Assembly: GCA_003550305.1 (NCBI GenBank)
Contig: QKYT01000364.1
Location: 79,471-95,948 of the forward strand
DNA: 16,478 nucleotides
Source of the DNA: Glomus cerebriforme
Lineage: Eukaryota; Glomeromycota; Glomeromycetes; Glomerales; Glomeraceae
Reading direction: 5' to 3'
Part shown: piece after piece, positions 1-7,758 of the stretch
Layout of the letters: each line of letters begins with the position of its first letter
How positions within the stretch are numbered: position 1 is the stretch's first letter
The notes under the pieces: model-generated
The model's database searches: none
What the model saw: the letters and a program-made list of their open reading frames with translations, nothing else
Told to the model about the DNA's origin: nothing
Position numbers and translations under genes: made by a program

Positions 1-114
1 AATATAGCAGATGGTAATGATGTTATAGATGAGACAAATAATACAAGGGGCCGAAAATGTGGAAAGTGTAAGCAATTCGGCCATTATGCAAAGACGTGTC
101 AAAATGTAGTATAG
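1..114 (+). CDS. 3' end of a gene with a CCHC zinc knuckle
   Basis: Frame 1 is open from the window edge to a TAG at 112-114 and gives 37 residues. The last part, residues 19-37, contains Cys-x2-Cys-x4-His-x4-Cys (CGKCKQFGHYAKTC), a textbook CCHC zinc knuckle preceded by an Arg/Lys-rich stretch. Such knuckles bind single-stranded nucleic acid and end many transposase (MULE) and retrotransposon Gag proteins. With transposon relics all around, a mobile-element protein is the likeliest source, but a host protein with a terminal knuckle cannot be excluded because only the tail is visible. No frameshift or stop is seen in this fragment. A poly(A)-type AATAAA follows about 80 bases later. Confidence 0.75.
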   Translation, partial: NIADGNDVIDETNNTRGRKCGKCKQFGHYAKTCQNVV

Positions 115-478
115 AAGTATATTTGTGTATCAGTGTATATGCGATCATGCATTCATTGATTTTTATGTACAATATATNCATTCATCGATTATAATAAAGT
201 TAGTCATGTGATTTATATTAAGTCACGTGACAGTGTTTCAAACACCCGTGTACAAATAGAAATTCTCTAAATATTTATACAGAATTTTACATCCTTTTTA
301 AATAAAAAAACATTTCTTAATTGTTTTTAACACTTCATACTTTAAAATAAATGTAAAATTTTTATTAAAAAATTCAATTTTCTTAATTAATTTTTAATTT
401 TTAGGGTGGTCAGATACTTTTAACTGAGAAGTGTATTTAGATAAATCCAAACATAACATAAAAAGTGAATATTAAAAA
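115..478. other. noncoding AT-rich stretch with a CACGTG palindrome
   Basis: No open frame of note. It holds the perfect 10-bp palindrome GTCACGTGAC at 222-231 (E-box core), a nearby GTCATGTGAT at 203-212, and a G-rich step GGGTGGTCAGATAC at 404-417 that could be an old transposon end, although no partner was found. The CATTCAT...CGATT words are loosely repeated at 150-190. Confidence 0.4.
193..198 (+). terminator. poly(A) signal AATAAA
   Basis: AATAAA lies 79 bases after the stop of the zinc-knuckle gene, a plausible 3'-end signal. In DNA this AT-rich the hexamer is common, so the assignment rests on its position. Confidence 0.4.
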
Positions 479-656
479 TTAACAATTACTTGTCAACATT
501 CTGGTAAACTTAGAAAATTATTAATTGAACTCCAAATAAATAAAAAAACTTATCAAAAGAGAAAATTAGTAAATCAATTCAAATGAATTGTAAAGTACAT
601 ATTAATTTATCAAAACCAGAAAAAGATATTGAAGCATAATATTTATTAGGTAATAT

Positions 657-802
657 TTTAGGGGGTGGGGTAAAACAAAATCTTACATAATATAAAATTA
701 TGCATTTTTATTGGTCAAAATTAATACTATATATATATTTAAATATTATTGGTTGAAAAAATCTTATCAGGGAGGGGTAGGACCTCTTATAAAACTAATA
801 TC
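657..802. mobile_element. 146-bp insertion flanked by a 9-bp duplication
   Basis: AGGTAATAT occurs at 648-656 and again at 803-811. The 146 bases between hold GC-rich steps at both ends (GGGGGTGGGGT at 661-671 and GGGAGGGGTAGGACC at 770-784) and no coding capacity, and they split the degenerate MULE reading frame. A 9-bp duplication fits a Mutator-type insertion. Clear terminal inverted repeats were not seen, so chance similarity in AT-rich DNA remains possible. Confidence 0.35.
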
Positions 803-828
803 AGGTAATATATATCATAGCCCTAATA

Positions 829-902
829 ATAATCAATAAGTATTTATTATAATAATTTTAAATAAGTATTATTATAAACTTAATTGTTAACTTATTGATT
901 AT
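829..902. repeat. 13-bp inverted repeat
   Basis: ATAATCAATAAGT-type arms at 829-841 and 890-902 enclose 48 bases of AT-only sequence. It may be a small insertion or chance; it lies in a poorly coding part of the MULE relic. Confidence 0.3.
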
Positions 903-1418
903 AAAAATAAAGCAAAAATGATAGAGGAAATGTAAAAGATATTGAATTTTTAACAAAATAAATTCATTTTTTTACAACACAACAAAGACTTTATCTTGAA
1001 GAAAAGTATCCTGGTTAAAATATTTGATCTGATGTTCTTCATAAAGAAATATAAAAATATCATTTATTAATTAAAGATTTGAGTAATGATGCATCAAAAC
1101 CTTATTAAATTAAAGAAAAATAATATCAAATGACAAATTTTTGTTGATTTTAACAAAACAAAGGGTTTGAGAAGATTATTTTGAATGTCTTCTAATCAGA
1201 TAAAACTTTAGACTTAATATTATAATATTATAATTAATGATGTAATTTATAAAACTAACTGATATAATATGGTATTATCATTATTTATTACCATTGTTTT
1301 GCAAAAACTTGTAATTTATTAATATGTAGTTAAGTGATTGTTAACAAATCATATTGATTTTGAATTAATCATATGATAACATGATATCTGAATATAATCA
1401 TGAAATTGTTGCTGATAC

Positions 1419-1832
1419 TAGTGTTCTGCTGACGATTCGGTCGAATCAAATTTAATTCGAATTTGATTCAGAATTTTCGAATTGCGAATCGAATCCGAAT
1501 CGAATCTGAATCGATTTGACCGATTGTTTAATTTTGCCCAAATTTTATAAAGCTAGCCAAAATTATCTTATTTGGATCTTATATAATGTTATACAAACCA
1601 AAAAAGGAAATTTTGTTTCTCTCAAAAATTGGAATTTTAGGTTATACAAGATTTTCAAAAAGGCAATTTTCTTGCAGATTATTTAATTCCGGCTGGAATT
1701 ATGAATCACGTGACATCGGCATCAAATTCGAACTGAATTCAAATCGAATCCGAATTGATTTAATTTGATTCGTTCAAATATCGAATTGAATTTGAACGAT
1801 TCGTGATTTGATTCGATTTGTGCAGAACACTA
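1419..1832. mobile_element. hAT-type MITE with terminal inverted repeats and 8-bp target duplication
   Basis: The element begins TAGTGTTCTGC (1419-1429) and ends GCAGAACACTA (1822-1832), a perfect 11-bp terminal inverted repeat. It is flanked by GCTGATAC (1411-1418) and GCTGACAC (1833-1840), an 8-bp direct repeat with one mismatch. TIRs starting T/CA-G-T-G and 8-bp duplications are hallmarks of the hAT superfamily. Both subterminal regions are dense in GAATC/GATTC/TTCGAA words in both orientations, as expected for transposase-binding arrays. At 414 bp with no transposase it is non-autonomous. A 60-codon open frame inside (1586-1768) is spurious. It landed just downstream of the MULE relic. 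Confidence 0.8.
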
Positions 1833-2030
1833 GCTGACACGCTTTTTTAAAATTATGACCTACTAAAATAAAAGTCTTAATTCTTAAATAAATGATAAAT
1901 ACCATTGAATACTTGCCAAAAAAATTAAAACAAAACATGTTTTCGATGTATTAAATAATATTTGATGATGAATTCACCAAATTCTTAAGATTTTTTTTTG
2001 TTTAATAATATAATAAATTATTACAAAATT

Positions 2031-2472
2031 TCATATTGCTTTTACAGATATTATTGGGATTTTATGATTAAGAGCATCCCTGTATTTGAGATGATAAGTT
2101 CATTCTCTGCAATATTTGCCAGCATCCCATTTATCCTTTATATTATTCCATATACTTTTTTCTTTATGATTTCCATTGCATATAGGACAGGATGCCAAAT
2201 TATTAAGACTAAAGCTATCATCACATTCATTACTACCCTATAAAGATAGATAAGAAAATCACTCTAGCACCAACCCAATAATATATTTTTGCTTCTCTCT
2301 GGGATTGTCAGATAAAATAGAGATAGAATGATTACTTTTGGTAACAGGTCAGGTTTTGATAGATGATGTATCTAATGTAATTTATCTTTAGTAGTTTTTT
2401 ATCAGAAGAGGATTTGAACAACAAAGCAAGACTTTTATCATTCTCTTCTGCTAATTCATTAACCTTCTCTAA
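2031..2472 (-). pseudogene. relic of a lineage-type gene with a CPxC zinc-ribbon-like module
   Basis: On the minus strand, 2472-2332 reads a charged helical segment (LEKVNELAEENDKSLAL...) to a stop. A probable intron ends in TTTATAG (acceptor at 2240-2238). 2237-2031 then reads a module with CPICNGNHKEKSIW, W-D-A-G-K-Y-C and a stop (TGA) directly after, then about 20 more residues to a second stop at 2031-2033. The pattern Cys-Pro-x-Cys-x3-His...Trp...Tyr-x-Cys is shared with the relic at 7030-7130, so two copies of the same module lie in the window on opposite strands. It resembles C-terminal modules of a Rhizophagus protein family of unknown role. A zinc-binding function is inference from the Cys/His spacing. 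Confidence 0.5.
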
Positions 2473-2569
2473 TCAAATTTCTCAAATAAAAATTGGAAAA
2501 AGATGCATTAAATGTTTAACAGAAAAAAATAATTACAAATTATAGGTTCTAGTCAAAACCAATATATAA

Positions 2570-2686
2570 ACATTACTTAATGAACTTGTTTTAAAATATC
2601 TGGCAGAATCATCACCAAAAAAGGCCTCATTTTTGATGAAATGTATTAGTGATCTCATATCTGAAATGTGTAACAGGTTACGCTGA
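2570..2686 (+). pseudogene. possible isolated exon, unrecognised
   Basis: An open stretch of 38 codons between stops (2567-2569 and 2684-2686) has a coding-like composition for this AT-rich DNA (LNELVLKYLAESSPKKASF...ISEMCNRL) and no start codon before it. An AACAG/GTTACG step at about 2675-2680 could be a splice donor. It lies on the same strand and upstream of the SAM-domain relic and could be an earlier exon of it, but no splice path was established. Confidence 0.3.
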
Positions 2687-3060
2687 TTATTTTATTTTAT
2701 TACATACTGATGTATAGTATAAATATATTGTGCGATGAGATAAATGATATAAAAAATCTAATCTCGTATTGTTAATGTGTTAGTCACTATTTTTTTCTTC
2801 TAGCTCAAAACTATGTCTTCTGTTTCTAAACCCTTCAAATGCATGAATTTGGATTCATATAACGTCATTCCAATCAAAAACTAGATATGCAACAATCTAA
2901 TTAAATTTTATCGTACAAATTTAAAATGAAAGATTGGCAATATGTACTAGATAATATAAAGAAAGATCTTATAACTATTGTGAATTTGAATTCTGTTTTT
3001 AGTGAGGAGCAAAAGAAAAAAGCACAATTAATCATTAAAAATTGGAAATTAATTTTGTTA

Positions 3061-3370
3061 GTAAGATAAAGATTTAACATGGTGACTCTTAGTCACAATA
3101 TTTTAATCATGATTGCAAACTGAAAATTCTTAATTCCTTTCAATTTGAAGCTGTGACTCATAGTTCCAGTTATGAACTTCCAGTTCCATTTACATTTTAA
3201 GCATAAGCAGAAACTCTTAATTCCAGTAACACTTCTAATCCACAGTGAGGAACTCCTAGTTCAACACTTGAGCCAAGCTGTAATTCTTAATTTACAGTGT
3301 TGAACTCTTTGTTCGATATAATGAGACTTATGAATGTTTTAATTTTCTATTTTTTTTTTGTTTTTACTAG
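3061..3370 (+). other. intron 1 of the SAM-domain relic (310 nt)
   Basis: Donor GTAAGA at 3061 and acceptor TTTTACTAG ending at 3370 join exons in frame. It is several times longer than the other introns here because it carries a cluster of small palindromes at 3082-3314. Confidence 0.55.
3082..3314. repeat. cluster of eight degenerate palindromes inside intron 1
   Basis: About every 20-42 bases there is a variant of G-A-A-C-T-(3 nt)-A-G-T-T-C: GTGACTcttAGTCAC at 3082, AATTcttAATT at 3125, GACTcatAGTT at 3155, GAACTtccAGTTC at 3174, AAACTcttAATTCC at 3211, GAACTcctAGTTC at 3250, AATTcttAATT at 3282 and GAACTctttGTTC at 3302. The loop is usually CTT or CCT. In several copies both arms differ together (GACT/AGTC, AACT/AGTT, AATT/AATT), so pairing is kept. 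Confidence 0.65.
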
Positions 3371-3448
3371 TATTGGAGAAATAAACTGAAGAAGAAAATC
3401 ATAAACCTAAAACATGACTGTTCACATTTGAAGATTAATATATTGCAG

Positions 3449-3507
3449 GTAATTTTTATCTGAAAATTTGCAAGTCAAATATACTATTAACATTTCTTTC
3501 TGGTTAG
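3449..3507 (+). other. intron 2 of the SAM-domain relic (59 nt)
   Basis: GTAATT donor after TTGCAG and GGTTAG acceptor; removing it joins a frame of 26 codons to one of 40 codons. Confidence 0.6.
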
Positions 3508-3628
3508 GTAAAGCAACAGTTACTTACAACAGAAAGTACTTTAACTCAGATTATTGATAACAGAAAACACCTTTGAAATAACAATAGAAAAGCAGTAAAA
3601 ATTTCTAGTGAAATTGTAATTTTAGACG

Positions 3629-3679
3629 GTATAAGAAATTAACGTGTACTTATCATTATCTCTTTTATCTTGCCATTAG
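3629..3679 (+). other. intron 3 of the SAM-domain relic (51 nt)
   Basis: GTATAAG donor and GCCATTAG acceptor; phase 1, joining G to AT to make an Asp codon directly before the SAM-like domain. Confidence 0.6.
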
Positions 3680-3919
3680 ATGATAAACTTCCAGAAGATA
3701 TAAGAAAATGGACTCCAAATAATGTTAAAAAATTTCTTAAATCTAGAATGGGAGACTTAGATTTTAATGAAATTAATGTCAAGAAAATCTGAGATCAGAA
3801 GCTTACTGGTAAAGCATTTCTTAAGAAAAAATTAATGCATAAACCTGGTCTTTATGAATTAAAACCAAATCTGGTGAAACTGATTATGAAATTAATAAAT
3901 GAGCTTAACAGAAAATTAG

Positions 3920-4631
3920 GTAAATAATTAGGATTATATGAGCAAAAAATCTTTATTATATTATAATTTTAACTTTCTTATCTATATCATTTTTCTTATT
4001 TTTAAGCTAAGGAGGCATCATCAAAGTCTTAATACAATATTTTTCAATTCTCATTTTCCTTTCTTATTTAGTTTCCACTTACTCTTTCTTCTGAATTTTT
4101 TCCTTATATATATCTTTCCTAAATGTAAAAAATAATTTTACACATTAGTAACATATGCATATAAAATACTGCTAAATCTATGTAATATCTATTTACTATA
4201 TGATTTTGAGCGATAAAGTTCATTTTTCTATATGTGATACTCTTGAGAAAATACACTGTATATCATCAAAGTAATATATAGGGAAACGGAAACTGTTTAA
4301 ATCTGTTGCGGTATTAAGATCAAAAACAACAAATTATTTGTTATATGTGTTAAGTATTATGCAATCTACACAAGTATTATGCGAGTGACATGACCATGGC
4401 ACAAATGTTATGCCATTACGCGATCTTCTTTTTTAGTATATTTCAGGTGTATTTTTTAGAAAAGTGTTATATAATCATGATGCATTTTAATAAAGAAAAT
4501 AAAATTGATGTTTGTGATGGAGACAAAAATGAGAATAAAATATTTTTTGTTAAGTTATTATAGTAAATAGTTCTTCGCTAATGCTTCAGACAATAAAAGA
4601 TATAAGAAAAAGGCTTTCCAATGTTAATTCA
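3920..4631. other. noncoding AT-rich stretch
   Basis: Contains a Phe/Leu/Ile-rich 65-codon open frame (3938-4135) that I regard as spurious; a possible acceptor TTTTTAAG ending at 4006 might have opened another exon of the SAM gene. No recognisable gene, RNA or repeat otherwise. Confidence 0.4.
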
Positions 4632-5900
4632 TTACTTATCAAAGCTTTTGAATACTTGATTAATAAACATTTTAATTTTTTGTATTCTTTTAGAAATAAC
4701 AATTTCCAGTTTTTATCATACCATACCTCAATAAGAAAAATTCCATTATCTTAATATATACATCTTTTTTTGCTGATTATAATTAACAACATCTTTGAGT
4801 TTTTTAACATCCTTATATCAGCTAGTACTATAAAGCTGATGTTGACCCTTTGCATCTCTAATGCGATTCAATATTTTTGGAAGAAGGTATCAAGCTCTAA
4901 TCCATTCAAGAAAGAAGGATGATATTTGATTATCAGTTCTTCAATAAGAATTTTCTTAGCTATCTGAATGCATTTAGTTTGAAATTTGCAGTTTTTCTTA
5001 GATTCTCTTTCTATCCAAGTCTGTTTTAATTTTATAATTCTTTCTAAGAATTCAGCATGTTCTTATCTCGCCTGTACATTTGTAATCTTAAACCCATCTT
5101 ATCATTTTAAGTTTGAATGGGTTAACTTTACTAACTGACATGGCTGATATTATTTTTTTATACACAACAGGAATTATTCAATGTCATGAATATAAAGACT
5201 CACTTTATTAAAAGTAAATACAATATTCGGGACGTAACCCAGTATACATGTGAAAAATAAATACAAAAGTTCAGAATTACACCCATAATACATGATGTCT
5301 ATGCTAATACTCTATTATTCTGTTTTTACCCACTTCAATAATTTCTGGGATTTGATCTGACTATCAAATACCCACTTGATTTGCCTAAATAAGTTTTTGA
5401 CAAGTCCTTATGACCTTAATCTATTCTATAAGCAAAATATCTATAATGCTCTTTTTGTATAATTTGATATATATAAGCAATAAAGACTATTTTTATTTTA
5501 ATACCTCCTAAGCAAGATAATTCTTTTCTATAAATTTCACTAATTTAATCTTTGATATTCTCAAATATGAATAATACTATAGATCTTCTTAATAGAGATA
5601 AGTTTCTGAAATAGTAGTAAGATAATCAATATATAAAGCTTGATTAGAGATTCTTTTAGTTTCTATTTTTCTTTTGAAAATAGGATCTTCTATCCTTCAA
5701 AATATTATTATTGAATCTTCTACTTTGGATTCATTATTAGATTCAGATTCAGAATCTGTTATATTTTCTTCATTGACAGTCTTGCTTTCTTCCTTCTCTT
5801 CTGACTCTTCTTCTGCTTCTAGTGACTCAAAAGGTTTGGATAACTCAGGTGGTACTGATGATGGATCGTTTCAGCTTGATAAGAAATTTTTTGAACAATT
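4632..5900 (-). pseudogene. broken lineage-type gene with a restriction-endonuclease-like C-terminus
   Basis: Read on the minus strand. 5900-5500 gives an acidic Ser/Glu-rich segment (SLEAEEESEEKEES) then a Lys-rich one (FKRKIETKRISNQALYIDY). 5455-5345 gives KEHYRYFAYRI and SKTYLGKSSGYLIVRSNPRNY; a possible intron (about 5330-5150) follows. 5095-4860 gives EHAEFLERIIKLKQ, IAKKILIEELIIKYHP and FFQKY-stop-IALEMQ. After a shift near 4848 comes GQHQLYSTS-stop-YKDVKKLKDVVN, and after more shifts DNGIFLIEVWYD and IVISKRIQKIK, to a natural TAA at 4632-4634. E-x-Q-G-x-Q-H ... D-V-x-K-L ... N-G-I-x-L-x-E-V-W-Y-D resembles Vsr/REase-like nucleases (PD-(D/E)xK fold), where the Glu, Asp and Lys would be catalytic. 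At least six stops and three shifts make it dead. The nuclease idea is inference; the family recalls a Rhizophagus protein of unknown function. Confidence 0.5.
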
Positions 5901-6345
5901 ATTCTAATACTTTACCAATACTACTTAGTATTTTGCTTATATTTTCTCAAAAGATTATATAGTATTAGAAAAAGTTTAAAATAAAAATTATTTTATTCAG
6001 ATAATTAGAGTTAGAAATTTATTTAAAAAAGAAACTATGGGATTTTATTGTTATCCTTATATCTTATGAAATAAAACAGTTTGCAATAAGGGATGCTATT
6101 GATCAAAAGAGTATAAAGTTTATTAGAAATCCCCTAGGTAGGTTCTTTGTATAAACTATGGCAAACTGATTTTCTCTGCATATAATGCTTGCAAAAAATA
6201 TTTAAGTAAGTATTGTTATCAAAAATTTTATCAGTATCAAAAACTTGCAAAAATTTAGGCTAGTAATAGGTTAATGACGAGCTAGTGCTAGAAATATTCT
6301 AGAGATATTCCTGGAATCCAATATGAATATATTTATATTATATAA
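5901..6345. other. noncoding AT-rich stretch
   Basis: No supported gene on either strand. Only short frames, AATAAA-like words and local imperfect repeats such as CTAG...TATTCTAGAGATATTC near 6280-6310. Confidence 0.4.
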
Positions 6346-6349
6346 TTTT

Positions 6350-6535
6350 TTCATATTTTGCATATATGCTTTGCTTTACTTTGCAACTCTGTAAATATTA
6401 TTTATTCTTATATTTTGCGTACATGCTTCACTTTATTTTACAACTCTGTAAACATTATTTGTTTTCATGTTTGCATACATGCTCTGCTTCGCTTCGCAAC
6501 TCTGTGAATATTATTTGTTTCCATACTTTGCCTCA
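6350..6535. repeat. three-copy tandem repeat, about 57-bp unit
   Basis: The word CAACTCTGTAAATATTATTT recurs with small changes at 6384, 6441 and 6497 (steps of 57 and 56 bases), each preceded by a TTTGC-ATA-ATGCTTTGCTT-like block. The unit length is divisible by three in the first step, which creates a spurious 62-codon repetitive open frame on the plus strand. Confidence 0.8.
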
Positions 6536-6661
6536 TACCTTTCTTATATCATAGATACTTCGAAAGATGATCTAATTATTTTTTTAAAAATATGATAAAA
6601 AATATTAGACAGCTTTCTATTTAGGAATTTAAATTGATCTGTAATCATAGAAAAAGGCAAC

Positions 6662-7164
6662 ATGAGCAAATCTGATGAAATACTAACTTCTGAATATCTG
6701 GATTGGCATGCCAAATTAAGTGGATTACCAAGCATTTCAATGGATAAGATTTGGTTCAGCTTATACAAAAAATATAAAAAGGAAACTGGCATGAGCCATG
6801 GCAATTATCAGAAGTACATGCATCAGAAGTCATAAATTCAAAGCCAGAAAACAAAGTATCCAATTTATATTTTTCTGAACAATGTGAAGAAAAAGGGTTT
6901 ATCACCTTTGAAGCCAAATCTGATCCAGAATTAATTATCAAATCCATGTTAGAGTATTTTACATACTTGAAATTCTGAAATAACTTTAAAGGGATTGATA
7001 ATTATAATTTTGCATCACCTCAGCCATGGAGCTTACCATGTCCTATTTGCGATAGAAAACATAGGAATTATGGATTACATAGTGAATAGTATAATAATGA
7101 AATAGAATATTATTTTACTTGCTTCACTTCAAGCAATAAATTCAAATTTGTGATTATAGCATAG
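6662..7164 (+). pseudogene. relic of a lineage-type gene ending in a CPxC module
   Basis: From an ATG at 6662 the frame reads EYLDWHAKLSGLPSISM, WFSLYKKYKKETG, then shifts (about 6788-6795) to EPWQLSEVHASEVINSKPEN and EAKSDPELIIKSMLEYF. A TGA at 6976-6978 (probably an old Arg) follows, then NNFKGIDNYNF, PWSLPCPICDRKHRNYG, a TAG at 7087-7089 where the family pattern expects Trp, EYYFTCF, and a TAG at 7162-7164. The CPIC-x3-H...W...YYxxC arrangement matches the copy at 2031-2237 on the other strand and suggests a zinc-binding module. The first part (leucine/lysine-rich, ending KYKKETG.EPW) is typical of the same Rhizophagus-type family as I remember it. Function unknown. One shift and two internal stops mean it is not expressed as a full protein. 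Confidence 0.55.
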
Positions 7165-7758
7165 AATGAAATAGATCATATATAGTAGTCAGTAGGCTAA
7201 TTCCTGCACTTGTATTTATTTTTTTCATTGCTCATATGTATTTATTAATAAAGTACCATGAAAGAATCTTCACATTTATCATGTATGGCACAACCAAAAT
7301 GTGTGACAGATTAGCGATTGCGGTAACAAATAAAATATGTGACAAATATGCCAACACCCCTAACGTAAAAAAACTTTTTTTTTTTATTTTATTAATGCAA
7401 TATATGCAACAGATAAACATCATGCCTTCCTAATATAGTATTAATTAGTGTAACCTATCACACATTTCAGTTTTGCATTAAGCATGACATTTAGCAAGTT
7501 TGCAGGGTATCACAAGTATAATGATCAAGATGACCAATTATTAGTATCATAGTAATCATTATTCATCACCAATCGGTATAATTTGTTAGTAAACCTGTTT
7601 TTTTGGATATGCAAGATTGATTATTAATCAGTCAATCCTTTATATATATATGGTGACTTTTGAAATAGAAGAATTTATAAAGTAGGTTAAGCCCGTCTCA
7701 GGTGTCTCACTATATTCACTAATCTGAAACCTTTTTTTAGTTCATTTAGTTGGTTGAA
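7165..7758 (+). promoter_or_regulatory. upstream region and probable promoter of the intact gene
   Basis: Noncoding. Overlapping 63-65-codon frames on both strands at 7232-7433 have no coding character. TATATATATA at 7641-7650 lies about 110 bases before the ATG at 7759 and is the best TATA box. Just upstream is an inverted repeat GATTGA...TCAATC (7615-7620/7632-7637) around TGATTATTAATCA (7618-7630), a possible protein-binding site. Confidence 0.45.
7641..7650 (+). promoter_or_regulatory. TATA box
   Basis: A ten-base TATATATATA run following the palindrome at 7615-7637; spacing to the ATG (109 bases) leaves room for a normal 5' leader. In AT-rich DNA such runs are frequent, but this is the strongest one before the only intact gene. 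Confidence 0.4.

Larger units (their letters stand above)
479..1341 (+). pseudogene. decayed MULE/FAR1-type transposase, N-terminal half
   Basis: Several frames joined by shifts read like a Mutator-like transposase. At 482-600 is the FAR1/GCM-like zinc-binding start (TCQHSGKLRK, then QMNCKVHINLSKPEK with the Cys and His of the family). At 970-1115 comes the linker TTQQRLYLEEKYPG...SDVLHKEI...IKDLSNDAS. At 1162-1300, after a +1 shift, is the start of the catalytic domain: LF-stop-MSSNQIKL, then INDVIYKTN-stop-YNMVLSLFI, where the family has FWMS, N-D-V/T-x-K-T-N-R-Y and a catalytic Asp just before. There are at least nine in-frame stops, and the catalytic core beyond 1341 is absent. The family assignment is from memory of typical motifs. 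It is a dead fossil interrupted at about 657-802. Confidence 0.75.
2926..3919 (+). pseudogene. SAM-domain gene relic with four exons
   Basis: Exons 2926-3060, 3371-3448, 3508-3628 and 3680-3919 join in one frame across three introns of phase 0, 0 and 1. Exons 1-3 encode a Lys-rich helical segment (YWRNKLKKKI..., VKQQLLTTESTLTQ). Exon 4 encodes a SAM-like domain: WTPNNVKKFLKSR, then VKKI-stop-DQKLTGKAFLKKK, then a basic last helix, matching the family pattern W-x2-x-V-x2-F-L...I-R-x-Q-x-I-x-G-x-A-F-L. Two in-frame TGA codons (3571-3573 after RKHL, and 3790-3792) break it; the second most simply replaces an Arg CGA. The first ATG at 2926 is chosen as the earliest in frame; an upstream ATG at 2813 opens another frame that stops after 23 codons. 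A further donor (GTAAAT at 3920) suggests the gene once continued. SAM domains mediate protein-protein contacts; the partner is unknown. Confidence 0.6.

Noticed and set aside
222..231. GTCACGTGAC as a specific bHLH operator
   Set aside because: A 10-bp palindrome alone, without a downstream gene, is too little; similar CACATGATCC words elsewhere do not form a clear set.
1586..1768. 60-codon open frame inside the MITE
   Set aside because: Lies between terminal repeats of a non-coding element and ends in its subterminal GAATC array.
2813..2905. ATG-started frame of 23 codons (MSSVSKPFKC...) as the true start of the SAM gene
   Set aside because: It stops at a TAG and is out of frame with the exon at 2926; it may be an earlier exon with a shift, but no join could be shown.
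3938..4135. 65-codon Phe/Leu/Ile-rich open frame
   Set aside because: T-rich tracts translate to hydrophobic residues; no motif, and the position fits an intron or spacer after the SAM relic.
6544..6947. Two minus-strand frames of 86 and 63 codons
   Set aside because: They are antisense shadows of the plus-strand CPxC relic, whose plus-strand motifs are clear.
7232..7433. Overlapping 63- and 65-codon frames on both strands
   Set aside because: Two-strand openness with no motif in a presumed promoter region; typical chance frames.
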